DNA of 64,000 nt from Chrysopilus asiliformis. Its lineage: Eukaryota > Arthropoda > Insecta > Diptera > Rhagionidae. The stretch's first letter is position 1. The number at the start of each line of letters is the position of its first letter. The notes beneath the pieces were generated by a model. The model was given only the letters and a program-made list of their open reading frames with translations, ran no database searches and was not told where the DNA came from. The position numbers and the translations under genes are program-made. Location of the stretch: NCBI GenBank assembly GCA_964034945.1, contig OZ035961.1, positions 6,368,001-6,432,000 of the forward strand, read 5' to 3'. This document shows, one piece after another, positions 23,801-36,074 of the stretch.

Positions 23801-24040
23801 CGTCATCGACTTTCCATTAATCTGAACTTGAGCGTAAGGTCGATTATCTCCTTGTACCGAAATAATTGAACTTAATACATTTTTTTTAATTTCATGAATT
23901 GTTTTAAACCACTGCTTTAATCTTACACTTGATCGTTTTTTCTTTTTGATTGTGATTTCAGCCAAATCCGAATTTTCCCCAAAAATCCTATTACGAATAA
24001 TTTTATAATTTTGTAATCGAGAATGTAAACTTTTAACCAA
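20810..24040 (-). pseudogene. Ty3/gypsy pol, copy 1, interrupted by one in-frame TAG
   Basis: This pol has one continuous frame except for a TAG at 23162-23164. The upstream part (24040-23165) has a retropepsin motif DTGAS at about residue 84 and the start of RT ending at RRVNRVTI. After the stop the same frame continues with DAYPLPHIDG, the RT catalytic YLDDLL, the RNase H motif QTDAS, the integrase HHCC zinc module (CDTC) and its catalytic core (YVDLMG, SDNGSQF, SERVN). It ends without a chromodomain or env. Pol lies in the -1 frame relative to gag; the open pol frame overlaps the gag end by roughly 75 nt. No clear slippery heptamer was found. The same TAG occurs in copy 2, so the stop predates the duplication. 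Confidence 0.9.
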
Positions 24041-24144
24041 AATTTGTTTTGCTTTTTCTTTTGTGTTAATTTCAAATTTTGAGTCGTTTCCTAAAATTTG
24101 GATTGATTCAGAATTTGATTTTATCGATACACTTTCTCCTGAAC

Positions 24145-25647
24145 TTAACGTCGATCCGGGTGACTGTTGGACAAACGTTGAGCCCCGGAGGTTCTCAGGT
24201 TTGTCTGTGAGTTTACCGGATTACATTTGGTGCATTCGGGTTTCCTGACATTTTTAGCACCACACGTATAACAAAATACTCTGGGTGTTGGATCTGGACA
24301 GTCAAAGAAACCATGACCAAATTGGTCACAATTCCAACACTTCCACTTAATTTGATTAGCATTTTGCCGATTATTAATCTCAGCAACTTCCTGGTTATCT
24401 AAATCAAATTCTGCACTGGGCAAATCCAATGAATGAACATTTCTTGTATTTGTATTTGATTTTGAGACAAAATATGAATCGCAAGAAAGCAGTTGACGTT
24501 CTGCACGACGGCAGATATCCTTGAAATGATCAAGATTATCAATTGGCGATGAGAAAATCATGTTAGCAATCTGTGGTTTTATACTCTTTCTCAGAATATC
24601 CACAAGATGCCTTTCCGGAATGGGGTTTCTCATTTGAATGTGAAGATTTCGGATTTCAAAAACAAAGTCCTCAATAGACTCTCTAACCGCTTGCTTCCGG
24701 CTCATAATAACAGATAACAACTCATAATCTGTCTCCATGTGACGAAATTGATTAAGGACTGCGGATTTTAGCGACTCCCAATCTAAAATTCTGTGAGTTC
24801 TGAGGTAAGACCAATACCACGAATCTGCCCGTCCTGCTAAAAATCTATGGAAATTTTTGACTATATAATCATTAGGCAACCTATCGCGATCACGCAAAGT
24901 TTCTAGCCTGAATACAAAATCATTTACTGATAAATTTTGAGATGTCCCGTCAAACTTCAGGGACCAACGTCTAACTGGACTACTTGGTCGATGTGGCAAT
25001 TCATTTCGAAAAGATGAGGGAATTCTATACTCATTTCTATCTGGAAAATTTGGCTGCTGGTTCTGCAAATTTAATAAAGCCTGTGACAAATACTGGACTT
25101 CTTTGGACAGTTTTGAAAGATTTAAAGCGTCGTTATTCTGGTTTGTATCAGATGTTAAAGGAATTTGCTCTTCTGGCATTTGTGAATTTTGATTTGAATG
25201 TCTCAGTGGGTTATTTCTATCTGAACTGGGAAATCCATAAAAAGGAGATTCTGTACTAAGCAATGAATTTCGAGTATCAGCCAAATTCGAAGTTGTTCGG
25301 AGATTTGTATTGTTTTGTAACATAGCAAGTTGAAGACGCAGTTGCTGAATTTCTTGGTCTTTCTCGCTAATAATATTTATGTCTGGGTCTCGTATTGGAG
25401 TGACTGAATTTAATCTAGCTCTACGTATTACGTAATCATGGGGAGAATTATAATCTAACATATTTTCAGCAGATTGAGATAAATTATTGGGGTTATTACT
25501 ATCTACAAAACGAGGCGGTGTAGCTGTCAGAGGATCTTCGAGACTATCCATATTAATTCTGGTCTGACGCTCACAGTTTCCTCTAGAATTAGGTTCAAAT
25601 TCTTGATTTGAAACCTGATGCATTGAAACTGGAGTTCTAGGTAACAT
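24145..25647 (-). CDS. Ty3/gypsy Gag, copy 1 (500 aa)
   Basis: Gag would form the intracellular particle and bind the element's RNA. The N-terminal 180 residues are polar, with a short coiled-coil-like run (EKDQEIQQLRLQLAMLQ). A capsid-like region follows at about 225-390. Near the C-terminus is a zinc knuckle of the form CX2CX4HX4C (CWNCDQFGHGFFDC). A second cysteine box (CYTCGAKNVRKPEC) lacks the histidine. The start is the ATG at 25647, about 0.8 kb after the primer site. Its sequence is the same as copy 2. Confidence 0.92.
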   Translation of the reverse strand: MLPRTPVSMHQVSNQEFEPNSRGNCERQTRINMDSLEDPLTATPPRFVDSNNPNNLSQSAENMLDYNSPHDYVIRRARLNSVTPIRDPDINIISEKDQEIQQLRLQLAMLQNNTNLRTTSNLADTRNSLLSTESPFYGFPSSDRNNPLRHSNQNSQMPEEQIPLTSDTNQNNDALNLSKLSKEVQYLSQALLNLQNQQPNFPDRNEYRIPSSFRNELPHRPSSPVRRWSLKFDGTSQNLSVNDFVFRLETLRDRDRLPNDYIVKNFHRFLAGRADSWYWSYLRTHRILDWESLKSAVLNQFRHMETDYELLSVIMSRKQAVRESIEDFVFEIRNLHIQMRNPIPERHLVDILRKSIKPQIANMIFSSPIDNLDHFKDICRRAERQLLSCDSYFVSKSNTNTRNVHSLDLPSAEFDLDNQEVAEINNRQNANQIKWKCWNCDQFGHGFFDCPDPTPRVFCYTCGAKNVRKPECTKCNPVNSQTNLRTSGAQRLSNSHPDRR

Positions 25648-26470
25648 TATGACAAAACGATATTAAATAATAACATATTCAATTAAAAAAAATTAGTGAA
25701 TAAGATAAATTTATATTTATATCAATAAAATGAATGAATGACGCTCTTCTGTATTTCACTCAAAAAAAAACACAATAACAGTCGATATATTTGATTTTCA
25801 ATTTGCATAAATTAACTTAGTGGGGATATTTTCCTATCCAGTGACGAAAGAACTGCAATCTTCGGAACCAAATTTAAAAAAAAAACTATTAAAATGTGTT
25901 GATTTCCGACCCTATCATATATAAATTTTGTCGTCAATAGGGTATTTGAATCGAAAACAAAACCATTTTTCGGACCACATGTGCGACTGAATTACACATT
26001 TAGTATTTCCTGAAAACTCCTTACCGTATTCGATTCAACTGCCCTATTAAATTATAAAAGAATCATATATTCATCCAATGAAGATATATTCGATCTGCTT
26101 GCTTGACTGGACCAAAAAAAAATCCTTGGTAATTTCCAATCAAGTTATACAAATCTATTCTATTTACGAAATATCTAGCTTCTGTAACAACTCAGAAAAG
26201 GACAGAACAAATCAGCCCTAAGCCAAATTTTGCTGTTAAACATCTTTTCCTTGATCCCACATTAACTAAAATCTTCGCTCAAATTTTTCTTCATACTTAA
26301 TCAATCAAACGCAAAAATAAACTGCAACTTAAAAAGACAAAAAAAAAAATGATCCAACTAAAAAACTATGAAAACGGACAGACTGATTTCTAAACGAAAT
26401 CAATAAACTTGAAAAGACAAACTCAAAAATTGATTAAAGTTTGCCATCGTTGGGCGCCATATTTTTTTTA
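25648..26470 (-). other. 5' leader of gypsy copy 1
   Basis: Untranslated region between the primer-binding site and gag. It is AT-rich with no conserved frame. A homologous leader is at 37578-38400. Confidence 0.6.
26442..26459 (-). promoter_or_regulatory. Primer-binding site, tRNA-Lys type, copy 1
   Basis: On the minus strand the site reads TGGCGCCCAACGATGGCA. The first 12 bases are complementary to the 3' end of tRNA-Lys-CUU including CCA; the match then weakens. It lies 11 nt inside the LTR border. tRNA-Lys priming is known for gypsy-group elements. Confidence 0.75.
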
Positions 26471-28171
26471 TGTAATGAACCAGTAATTAAATTTCTTTAA
26501 CTATGTGATTTGTCCATCGATTTTCTGGCTTTCGAAATAGCTGGAATGATACCTCTTGCATAACGCACAGCTTAGCTCGTCGGTTGGGGCGGGTCGCTAT
26601 TTCTACCATGAAAATCCACAAAAAAAATAATTTTATAGGTATCAATATGGGACTGGAGGGCTTGAGAAGAAGAGTTTTTAGGCAATTCACCGCTCCAAGG
26701 TAGTCCGAATAAAATTAATAAAAAAAATCAAAAGATTAAAAGAAAAAAAAATAACAAAAAAATCAAAATAATGAGCCATTGCCCATCAGACAAAATTTCA
26801 GAAGAAAAAAAAAACTTGATAGCTGGAAGAAAAATTTGAAATTATGCGCGAGTTTAAATTCACCACCCATTACCTCAAACACCGGGTTCGAGCCTTGATC
26901 CCTAAGCCGCCACTCGCTTAGAAATCCCCTTTTAAAAAAAATTACCAAAAAAAATCAAAAATCAACACATTTTTAAGCACTCCGTTCCTCTCATCATTTT
27001 TTATCGCCTCTTTCCTTCAACACCGAACAGGAAAACAGAGCCTCACCTCCGTTTTAAAAGATTAGTTTAACATTTTCAATTCTTTTTTTTTTTTGTGTTG
27101 CAAAAATATAAAACGTATTTTTTTTTTTTTAAACGTAGACTGAAACGTATTTTTTTTTTTTATTTTATGACAAAAAAAAAACATTTAATATATTCTTAAC
27201 GTAAAATCCATATCTATCCCTACTAAATTATGACTATATAATAATTTATAAAAAAAACTCAAGACTTAGCTGGCCAGCGTATACGAAGATTTTTCTTTTA
27301 AATTTCTTCATTCCCCGCTACCATACTGTAAAAAATCTGCTTCCGCTGCTCACTGCTGCCGCTGCTCTACCATTTTTGCTACTGCTAACCAATTTTTCTG
27401 CTGCCGCTGCTCTACTTTTCTTGCTGCCGCTATTCAATTTTTTCTGCTGTCGCTGCTCAATTTTTTTTTTCTGCTACCGCTGCTCTACAAAGATCCTGAT
27501 CGGGCTCCGCAAAATTTGGTTGTTCAATAAGAAAAATCTTTTTTCTTTTTTTTTTTTTTACCACATCACACAGATCACAATGTTTTATTTATAGTCCTTT
27601 TAATTTATTTAACACAATATTCTTGTTTTGCATTTTAGTTTTTATTATATATTATACATTTTTACAAATTAATTTTAAATTTCTTTTGCATTTTCACAAA
27701 ATTCGTTTCATTCATTTTTTTTTTTTTAATCGTTTTCCACCAGTACAAAAAATTCAATTCGCGTTTGCTTTAATTCACACAAAAAAAAAAAACTAAACAA
27801 TTAAGAAAAAAAAAAACATAAAATTATCACGGAAAAAAAAAAAACAATTTAAATTTTTGGAAAATTTTTCACAAAATATGAAAAATAATTTTTTTTCTTT
27901 TAACCCGTACACGATGAAAATCAAATACTTAATAATCGAGGGCAAAGACCCGACTACTATTTATAGAAAAAAAAATTTCTAGAATTTTCCGTTCGTCATT
28001 CATTTTTTTTATTAAATCAAAGGTAACTGATAAAATAATTACCTGTGGAATCAAAGTAAATTAGATTGCCAGGATATCCAAAATTTTTTTAATCGAAACA
28101 TTTTTTTTTTGTAATCATTTTTTAATCGAAATATTTTTTTTTTTTGAAACTCCAGATAGTCCGACATTACA
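26471..28171 (-). repeat. Ty3/gypsy LTR, copy 2 (shared middle LTR)
   Basis: 1701 bp with the same TGTAATG/CATTACA ends. It acts as 5' LTR of copy 1 and 3' LTR of copy 2. No target duplication flanks it, unlike the outer borders. It carries the same CTGCTGCCG-type repeats at about 27340-27490. Confidence 0.93.
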
Positions 28172-28244
28172 CCATTCACCACTTTAGACCAACCCTGGTT
28201 GGTTAAAAGGGGCGAAAAAAAACGAGGACTATAACATATTCTAA

Positions 28245-28284
28245 CGCCCAATGTGGGGCTCGACCCATGACCCTGAGATAAGAT
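28245..28284 (-). repeat. tRNA-Lys(CUU) 3'-half-like sequence, copy 2
   Basis: Identical to 20621-20660 and at the same distance from its LTR, so it is a fixed part of the element. Confidence 0.7.
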
Positions 28285-28433
28285 TAACTATAAGATATTA
28301 AACTTATTTTACTTAACAAGATTTAAATAACTGCCATAGTAATTATTATGATTTTTTTTTTTAAGTTACTAACATTAGTAAAAGAGAGAAAAAAAAATAT
28401 ATTATGCATTGAGTGAATAATTAAGTCTAGAGT

Positions 28434-31400
28434 TTATGTCCTAAGATCTTTTGCATGATATCTACCTATAAATTTGCCTGCTAAATCTTCTACCTCATAT
28501 AAGGAATTCCCTATTCGTTTCCGAATTCTACATTTGATAAATTTTTTTGCTAATTTCGCGTTAAACCTCAAAGCAGCATTACTTTGTATGAAATTGCGTC
28601 TGAAAAGTTCTTGTCCGGGTTGGTATACAATTACTCTAGCTCTAAGGTCATACGTTGACTTATTTTGCCTATATGCTTCCTGCAACTTAGCTGAGATTTT
28701 GTCTCTAATCAGCTGTAACTTATCTGATGGGTTTAAAACTACTATATCCACTTGATTGAGGTTTTCGAGTTTTTTAATCAAAGGATATGTCGACCCATGG
28801 GTTATCATATGATTTCCGAAAACAGCGAAATATGGAGAAACACCAATGGACTGATGTATAGTACTACGAAGTGCACAAGCGATATTGCTAATATTGGAAT
28901 CCCATTTTCTTTGGTCATCCTTTAAAAATGCCCTAATCGCGGCCAATATTGACCTGTTTACTCTCTCAGATGCGTTAGCCTGAGGTGAATAAATAGCGGT
29001 CTTAATGTGACAAATGCCATACCTTCCCAAAAAGCTTGCAAATTCTTTAGAGACAAATTGTGATCCATTATCCGAAACTATCTGATTTGGTACACCAAAA
29101 ATTTGGAAAATTTCTTTTTCTAGCATCGGAATTATTTGTTTCGCTGTACCTCTACGTAATGGTTTTAACCACACGAATTTAGAAAACTGGTCAAGGACTA
29201 TCAGTAAAACAGTATTACCATTCGTAGATTGAGGATAAGGTCCCATAAGATCTACATACAGTTTTTCGAAAGGACGACTTGTTGTTGCTGGTTGACCCAT
29301 CAAAGGACGTAAGATTTGGTTTGGTGCTTTCGTTTCCTTACACGTGTCACAATTACGAACAAAATTCCGTACTTGTGTTACCATATTTGGCCAGAAATAT
29401 CTATGACGAAGACGATACAATGTTTTTGATATACCCCCGTGTGAAGCTAAAGGAGATTCGTGTGCCTGTTTTATTAAGTTTGCCGTAAGTTCTGTCGGGA
29501 CCCAAAGTTTCCAGGCCAAATCTTCTTGGACCTCACATCCAGACCGAGGGTTGGTGAGTTTGTAGACAAAACCATCAGATACACAGAGATCAGGAAGACG
29601 ATCTTGGTTATTTAATACGGTTGATTTAAGCTCATTATACTCTTCGGAAGAAAAACATGGGGAACTCAAATCAACATCAATATCAAGTGATTCTTGAAGT
29701 TCTATCTCCTCTGCATATACTCGTGATAATGCATCTGGTACCACATTCTCACTTCCTCGTCGATGTTCAATCTTGAAATCAAACGCCTGTAACTTAAGCG
29801 ACCATCGAGCTAACCGACCACTTAAATCTTTTTGATTCATTAGCCACTTTAAACTTGCGTGGTCTGTGACTATCGTGAATGGGTGACCTTCGACGTATGG
29901 ACGAAATTTTTTAACTCCCAAGACAGCAGCGAAACATTCTAGCTCAGTTATACTGTAGTTTCGTTGTGCTGAATTTAATTTTTGCGAAACGTATGCTATT
30001 GGTTTCTCCTGATCCTCCAGATCATTTTGGCACAATACACAGCCAATTCCAGTGGTACTGGCATCAGTCTGTATTATAAAAGGCCTGGAGTAATCGGGAT
30101 TGACCAATACAGGAGCCGTTATCAATGCTGTTTTAAGCTTATCAAAACTTTGCTGCGCTTCCTCGGACCAATGGAAGTTACCTGAAGATTTTTTTAAACT
30201 ATCAGTTATGGGTGCAGCAAGATCTGCATAATTGGCAATGAAGCGTCGATACCAGCCAGACATTCCCAAGAACCTGCGGACTTGTTTGACAGTTTTAGGA
30301 ACTGGAAAATCCGCAATGGCAGAGACTTTAGCTGGATCGGTTTTTAAACATCCGTCCCCAACGACAAATCCCAGATATTTAATTTGCTTCATACAAAATT
30401 TACTTTTAGCCATGTTGATAGTGAGTTCAGCTAAACGAAGACACCTTGCAACTTCTTTGAGGACCGATAAATGTGTATCAAAATCCTGAGAAATGAAATG
30501 AACATTTGTTTTGTTTTAGCTTTGCCTTTATCAGTCGTGAAAGTTTTTTCTGTTAAACCTGAATTAGGTCCAGTGCAACTGTGGCACTGTGTTATCACCG
30601 TGAAGGTTCATGTTTGTTTCGGGCTCAGGGGAGTGACGAAGCCCTCGTCAGACAGAGTAGTGTCAACTCCTCCTGCTCTCTATTACAGAAATTGTTTATT
30701 GGATGGATCATAGGAACTTACAAGAAGTTTATATATTCACCATCTGATTTAATTCGGCTTGTGCGAATTATTTTAGAAATCTCCGGCTCGAGAACTTTAT
30801 TGTGGATTTTTGCATTGACAATGCAAATGGTTTTCGACTGTGATTCAAATGAAATGAACATTTGTTTTGTTTTAGCTTTGCCTTTATCAGTCGTGAAAGT
30901 TTTTTCTGTTAAACCTGAATTAGGTCCAGTGCAACTGTGGCACTGTGTTATCACCGTGAAGGTTCATGTTTGTTTCGGGCTCAGGGGAGTGACGAAGCCC
31001 TCGTCAGACAGAGTAGTGTCAACTCCTCCTGCTCTCTATTACAGAAATTGTTTATTGGATGGATCATAGGAACTTACAAGAAGTTTATATATTCACCATC
31101 TGATTTAATTCGGCTTGTGCGAATTATTTTAGAAATCTCCGGCTCGAGAACTTTATTGTGGATTTTTGCATTGACAATGCAAATGGTTTTCGACTGTGAT
31201 TCAAATGAAATGAACATTTGTTTTGTTTTAGCTTTGCCTTTATCAGTCGTGAAAGTTTTTTCTGTTAAACCTGAATTAGGTCCAGTGCAACTGTGGCACT
31301 GTGTTATCACCGTGAAGGTTCATGTTTGTTTCGGGCTCAGGGGAGTGACGAAGCCCTCGTCAGACAGAGTAGTGTCAACTCCTCCTGCTCTCTATTACAG

Positions 31401-34400
31401 AAATTGTTTATTGGATGGATCATAGGAACTTACAAGAAGTTTATATATTCACCATCTGATTTAATTCGGCTTGTGCGAATTATTTTAGAAATCTCCGGCT
31501 CGAGAACTTTATTGTGGATTTTTGCATTGACAATGCAAATGGTTTTCGACTGTGATTCAAATGAAATGAACATTTGTTTTGTTTTAGCTTTGCCTTTATC
31601 AGTCGTGAAAGTTTTTTCTGTTAAACCTGAATTAGGTCCAGTGCAACTGTGGCACTGTGTTATCACCGTGAAGGTTCATGTTTGTTTCGGGCTCAGGGGA
31701 GTGACGAAGCCCTCGTCAGACAGAGTAGTGTCAACTCCTCCTGCTCTCTATTACAGAAATTGTTTATTGGATGGATCATAGGAACTTACAAGAAGTTTAT
31801 ATATTCACCATCTGATTTAATTCGGCTTGTGCGAATTATTTTAGAAATCTCCGGCTCGAGAACTTTATTGTGGATTTTTGCATTGACAATGCAAATGGTT
31901 TTCGACTGTGATTCAAATGAAATGAACATTTGTTTTGTTTTAGCTTTGCCTTTATCAGTCGTGAAAGTTTTTTCTGTTAAACCTGAATTAGGTCCAGTGC
32001 AACTGTGGCACTGTGTTATCACCGTGAAGGTTCATGTTTGTTTCGGGCTCAGGGGAGTGACGAAGCCCTCGTCAGACAGAGTAGTGTCAACTCCTCCTGC
32101 TCTCTATTACAGAAATTGTTTATTGGATGGATCATAGGAACTTACAAGAAGTTTATATATTCACCATCTGATTTAATTCGGCTTGTGCGAATTATTTTAG
32201 AAATCTCCGGCTCGAGAACTTTATTGTGGATTTTTGCATTGACAATGCAAATGGTTTTCGACTGTGATTCAAATGAAATGAACATTTGTTTTGTTTTAGC
32301 TTTGCCTTTATCAGTCGTGAAAGTTTTTTCTGTTAAACCTGAATTAGGTCCAGTGCAACTGTGGCACTGTGTTATCACCGTGAAGGTTCATGTTTGTTTC
32401 GGGCTCAGGGGAGTGACGAAGCCCTCGTCAGACAGAGTAGTGTCAACTCCTCCTGCTCTCTATTACAGAAATTGTTTATTGGATGGATCATAGGAACTTA
32501 CAAGAAGTTTATATATTCACCATCTGATTTAATTCGGCTTGTGCGAATTATTTTAGAAATCTCCGGCTCGAGAACTTTATTGTGGATTTTTGCATTGACA
32601 ATGCAAATGGTTTTCGACTGTGATTCAAATGAAATGAACATTTGTTTTGTTTTAGCTTTGCCTTTATCAGTCGTGAAAGTTTTTTCTGTTAAACCTGAAT
32701 TAGGTCCAGTGCAACTGTGGCACTGTGTTATCACCGTGAAGGTTCATGTTTGTTTCGGGCTCAGGGGAGTGACGAAGCCCTCGTCAGACAGAGTAGTGTC
32801 AACTCCTCCTGCTCTCTATTACAGAAATTGTTTATTGGAACATGAACCTTCACGGTGATAACACAGTGCCACAGTTGCACTGGACCTAATTCAGGTTTAA
32901 CAGAAAAAACTTTCACGACTGATAAAGGCAAAGCTAAAACAAAACAAATGTTCATTTCATTTGAATCACAGTCGAAAACCATTTGCATTGTCAATGCAAA
33001 AATCCACAATAAAGTTCTCGAGCCGGAGATTTCTAAAATAATTCGCACAAGCCGAATTAAATCAGATGGTGAATATATAAACTTCTTGTAAGTTCCTATG
33101 ATCCATCCAATAAACAATTTCTGTAATAGAGAGCAGGAGGAGTTGACACTACTCTGTCTGACGAGGGCTTCGTCACTCCCCTGAGCCCGAAACAAACATG
33201 AACCTTCACGGTGATAACACAGTGCCACAGTTGCACTGGACCTAATTCAGGTTTAACAGAAAAAACTTTCACGACTGATAAAGGCAAAGCTAAAACAAAA
33301 CAAATGTTCATTTCATTTGAATCACAGTCGAAAACCATTTGCATTGTCAATGCAAAAATCCACAATAAAGTTCTCGAGCCGGAGATTTCTAAAATAATTC
33401 GCACAAGCCGAATTAAATCAGATGGTGAATATATAAACTTCTTGTAAGTTCCTATGATCCATCCAATAAACAATTTCTGTAATAGAGAGCAGGAGGAGTT
33501 GACACTACTCTGTCTGACGAGGGCTTCGTCACTCCCCTGAGCCCGAAACAAACATGAACCTTCACGGTGATAACACAGTGCCACAGTTGCACTGGACCTA
33601 ATTCAGGTTTAACAGAAAAAACTTTCACGACTGATAAAGGCAAAGCTAAAACAAAACAAATGTTCATTTCATTTGAATCACAGTCGAAAACCATTTGCAT
33701 TGTCAATGCAAAAATCCACAATAAAGTTCTCGAGCCGGAGATTTCTAAAATAATTCGCACAAGCCGAATTAAATCAGATGGTGAATATATAAACTTCTTG
33801 TAAGTTCCTATGATCCATCCAATAAACAATTTCTGTAATAGAGAGCAGGAGGAGTTGACACTACTCTGTCTGACGAGGGCTTCGTCACTCCCCTGAGCCC
33901 GAAACAAACATGAACCTTCACGGTGATAACACAGTGCCACAGTTGCACTGGACCTAATTCAGGTTTAACAGAAAAAACTTTCACGACTGATAAAGGCAAA
34001 GCTAAAACAAAACAAATGTTCATTTCATTTGAATCACAGTCGAAAACCATTTGCATTGTCAATGCAAAAATCCACAATAAAGTTCTCGAGCCGGAGATTT
34101 CTAAAATAATTCGCACAAGCCGAATTAAATCAGATGGTGAATATATAAACTTCTTGTAAGTTCCTATGATCCATCCAATAAACAATTTCTGTAATAGAGA
34201 GCAGGAGGAGTTGACACTACTCTGTCTGACGAGGGCTTCGTCACTCCCCTGAGCCCGAAACAAACATGAACCTTCACGGTGATAACACAGTGCCACAGTT
34301 GCACTGGACCTAATTCAGGTTTAACAGAAAAAACTTTCACGACTGATAAAGGCAAAGCTAAAACAAAACAAATGTTCATTTCATTTGAATCACAGTCGAA

Positions 34401-35970
34401 AACCATTTGCATTGTCAATGCAAAAATCCACAATAAAGTTCTCGAGCCGGAGATTTCTAAAATAATTCGCACAAGCCGAATTAAATCAGATGGTGAATAT
34501 ATAAACTTCTTGTAAGTTCCTATGATCCATCCAATAAACAATTTCTGTAATAGAGAGCAGGAGGAGTTGACACTACTCTGTCTGACGAGGGCTTCGTCAC
34601 TCCCCTGAGCCCGAAACAAACATGAACCTTCACGGTGATAACACAGTGCCACAGTTGCACTGGACCTAATTCAGGTTTAACAGAAAAAACTTTCACGACT
34701 GATAAAGGCAAAGCTAAAACAAAACAAATGTTCATTTCATTTGAATCACAGTCGAAAACCATTTGCATTGTCAATGCAAAAATCCACAATCCTGAGAAAT
34801 GATCAGCAAATCATCCAAATACACAAAAACGAATTCCCGCATTGATGTGGGCAGAAGTTTAAGGACCTTATCCATAAGACGACACAATCTTTGTCCAGAA
34901 TTACACAAACCAAACGGCATCACCGTAAATTGATAAAGCGGTCTACCGGGAACGGTGAAGGCCGTTTTATCTCTTGACGACTCTGCCAATGGAACCTGCC
35001 AAAATGCGTCTTTAAGATCGATCGCTGAAATAAAACGAGTATCGTGAAGTCTACTCAAATGCCCATCTATATGTGGTAAAGGGTACGCGTCCTAAATTGT
35101 AACACGATTGACACGTCTCGAGTCCAGACAAAGCCTGTTTTTCCCTGGTTTTCGTACTAGTACGACAGGGGAACTCCAAGCACTATGACTTTCCTCTATT
35201 ACCCCTAGACTCAACATACGATCTAACTCCTCGTATATTAACTTCTGTATCGCCGGCGACACAGGATAATGTTTCTGTTTTACAGGAGTTGCTTCACCGA
35301 CATCGATTAAGTGTTCTTCGATTGTTGTTTTTCCCAATCCCAAAACTTCACATGATGGAAATTGAGCAATCACCACTTGAAGACGTTTATGATCTTCTTC
35401 GCAAAGATTATGAATATTGAGGTCTTCAATTTTAACAGAAGGAGGTTCTATTTCCAAAGAGCTTATATTCGGAAAGATGTTAAACAAACGGCAAAAATCA
35501 ATACCCAAATAAAGAGGCTGAGATAATCCAGGAATGATGTAAAAAATTTGTTTCTTTGTGATTTTTCCATACGTGATCGAAACCGAAATGTAACCCTTGA
35601 TGTCTTGTGAACTACCATCCGTGGTTTTAATCGAAGAGTTCATTTTGTGCAATTTGAGTCCAAGTTCATTCAGAATTTCCAAAGATCCCAAACCCAAACA
35701 ACTGATACTGGCTCCGGTATCTACCAAACCCGTCATCGACTTTCCATTAATCTGAACTTGAGCGTAAGGTCGATTATCTCCTTGTACCGAAATAATTGAA
35801 CTTAATACATTTTTTTTAATTTCATGAATTGTTTTAAACCACTGCTTTAATCTTACACTTGATCGTTTTTTCTTTTTGATTGTGATTTCAGCCAAATCCG
35901 AATTTTCCCCAAAAATCCTATTACGAATAATTTTATAATTTTGTAATCGAGAATGTAAACTTTTAACCAA
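28434..35970 (-). pseudogene. Ty3/gypsy pol, copy 2, split by a satellite-like array
   Basis: The same pol as copy 1, in two pieces. 35970-34803 encodes protease and early RT, including the shared in-frame TAG at 35092-35094. 30496-28434 encodes the rest of RT, RNase H and integrase. The break falls just after the RT catalytic YLDDLLIISQD, so no RT can be made from this copy. The 15-bp sequence AATCCTGAGAAATGA is present on both sides of the insert (30482-30496 and 34788-34802) and once in copy 1. Confidence 0.9.
30497..34787. repeat. Inverted array of a 356-bp satellite-like unit
   Basis: About 6.6 units of 356 bp run in plus orientation from 30497 to 32839, then about 5.5 units of the same sequence run inverted from 32840 to 34787. 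Units appear identical over their whole length. The centre is asymmetric, leaving about 90 bp unpaired between the arms. Each unit contains four short perfect hairpins. Open frames of 162 aa (+) and 78 aa (-) recur with the 356-bp period but match no protein I recognise. The unit occurs nowhere else in the window. Confidence 0.93.
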
Positions 35971-36074
35971 AATTTGTTTTGCTTTTTCTTTTGTGTTAAT
36001 TTCAAATTTTGAGTCGTTTCCTAAAATTTGGATTGATTCAGAATTTGATTTTATCGATACACTTTCTCCTGAAC

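Noticed and set aside
30497..34787. Hammerhead ribozyme in the satellite unit
   Set aside because: I looked for the CTGATGA...GAAA core on both strands and did not find it; only CTGATAAAG occurs.
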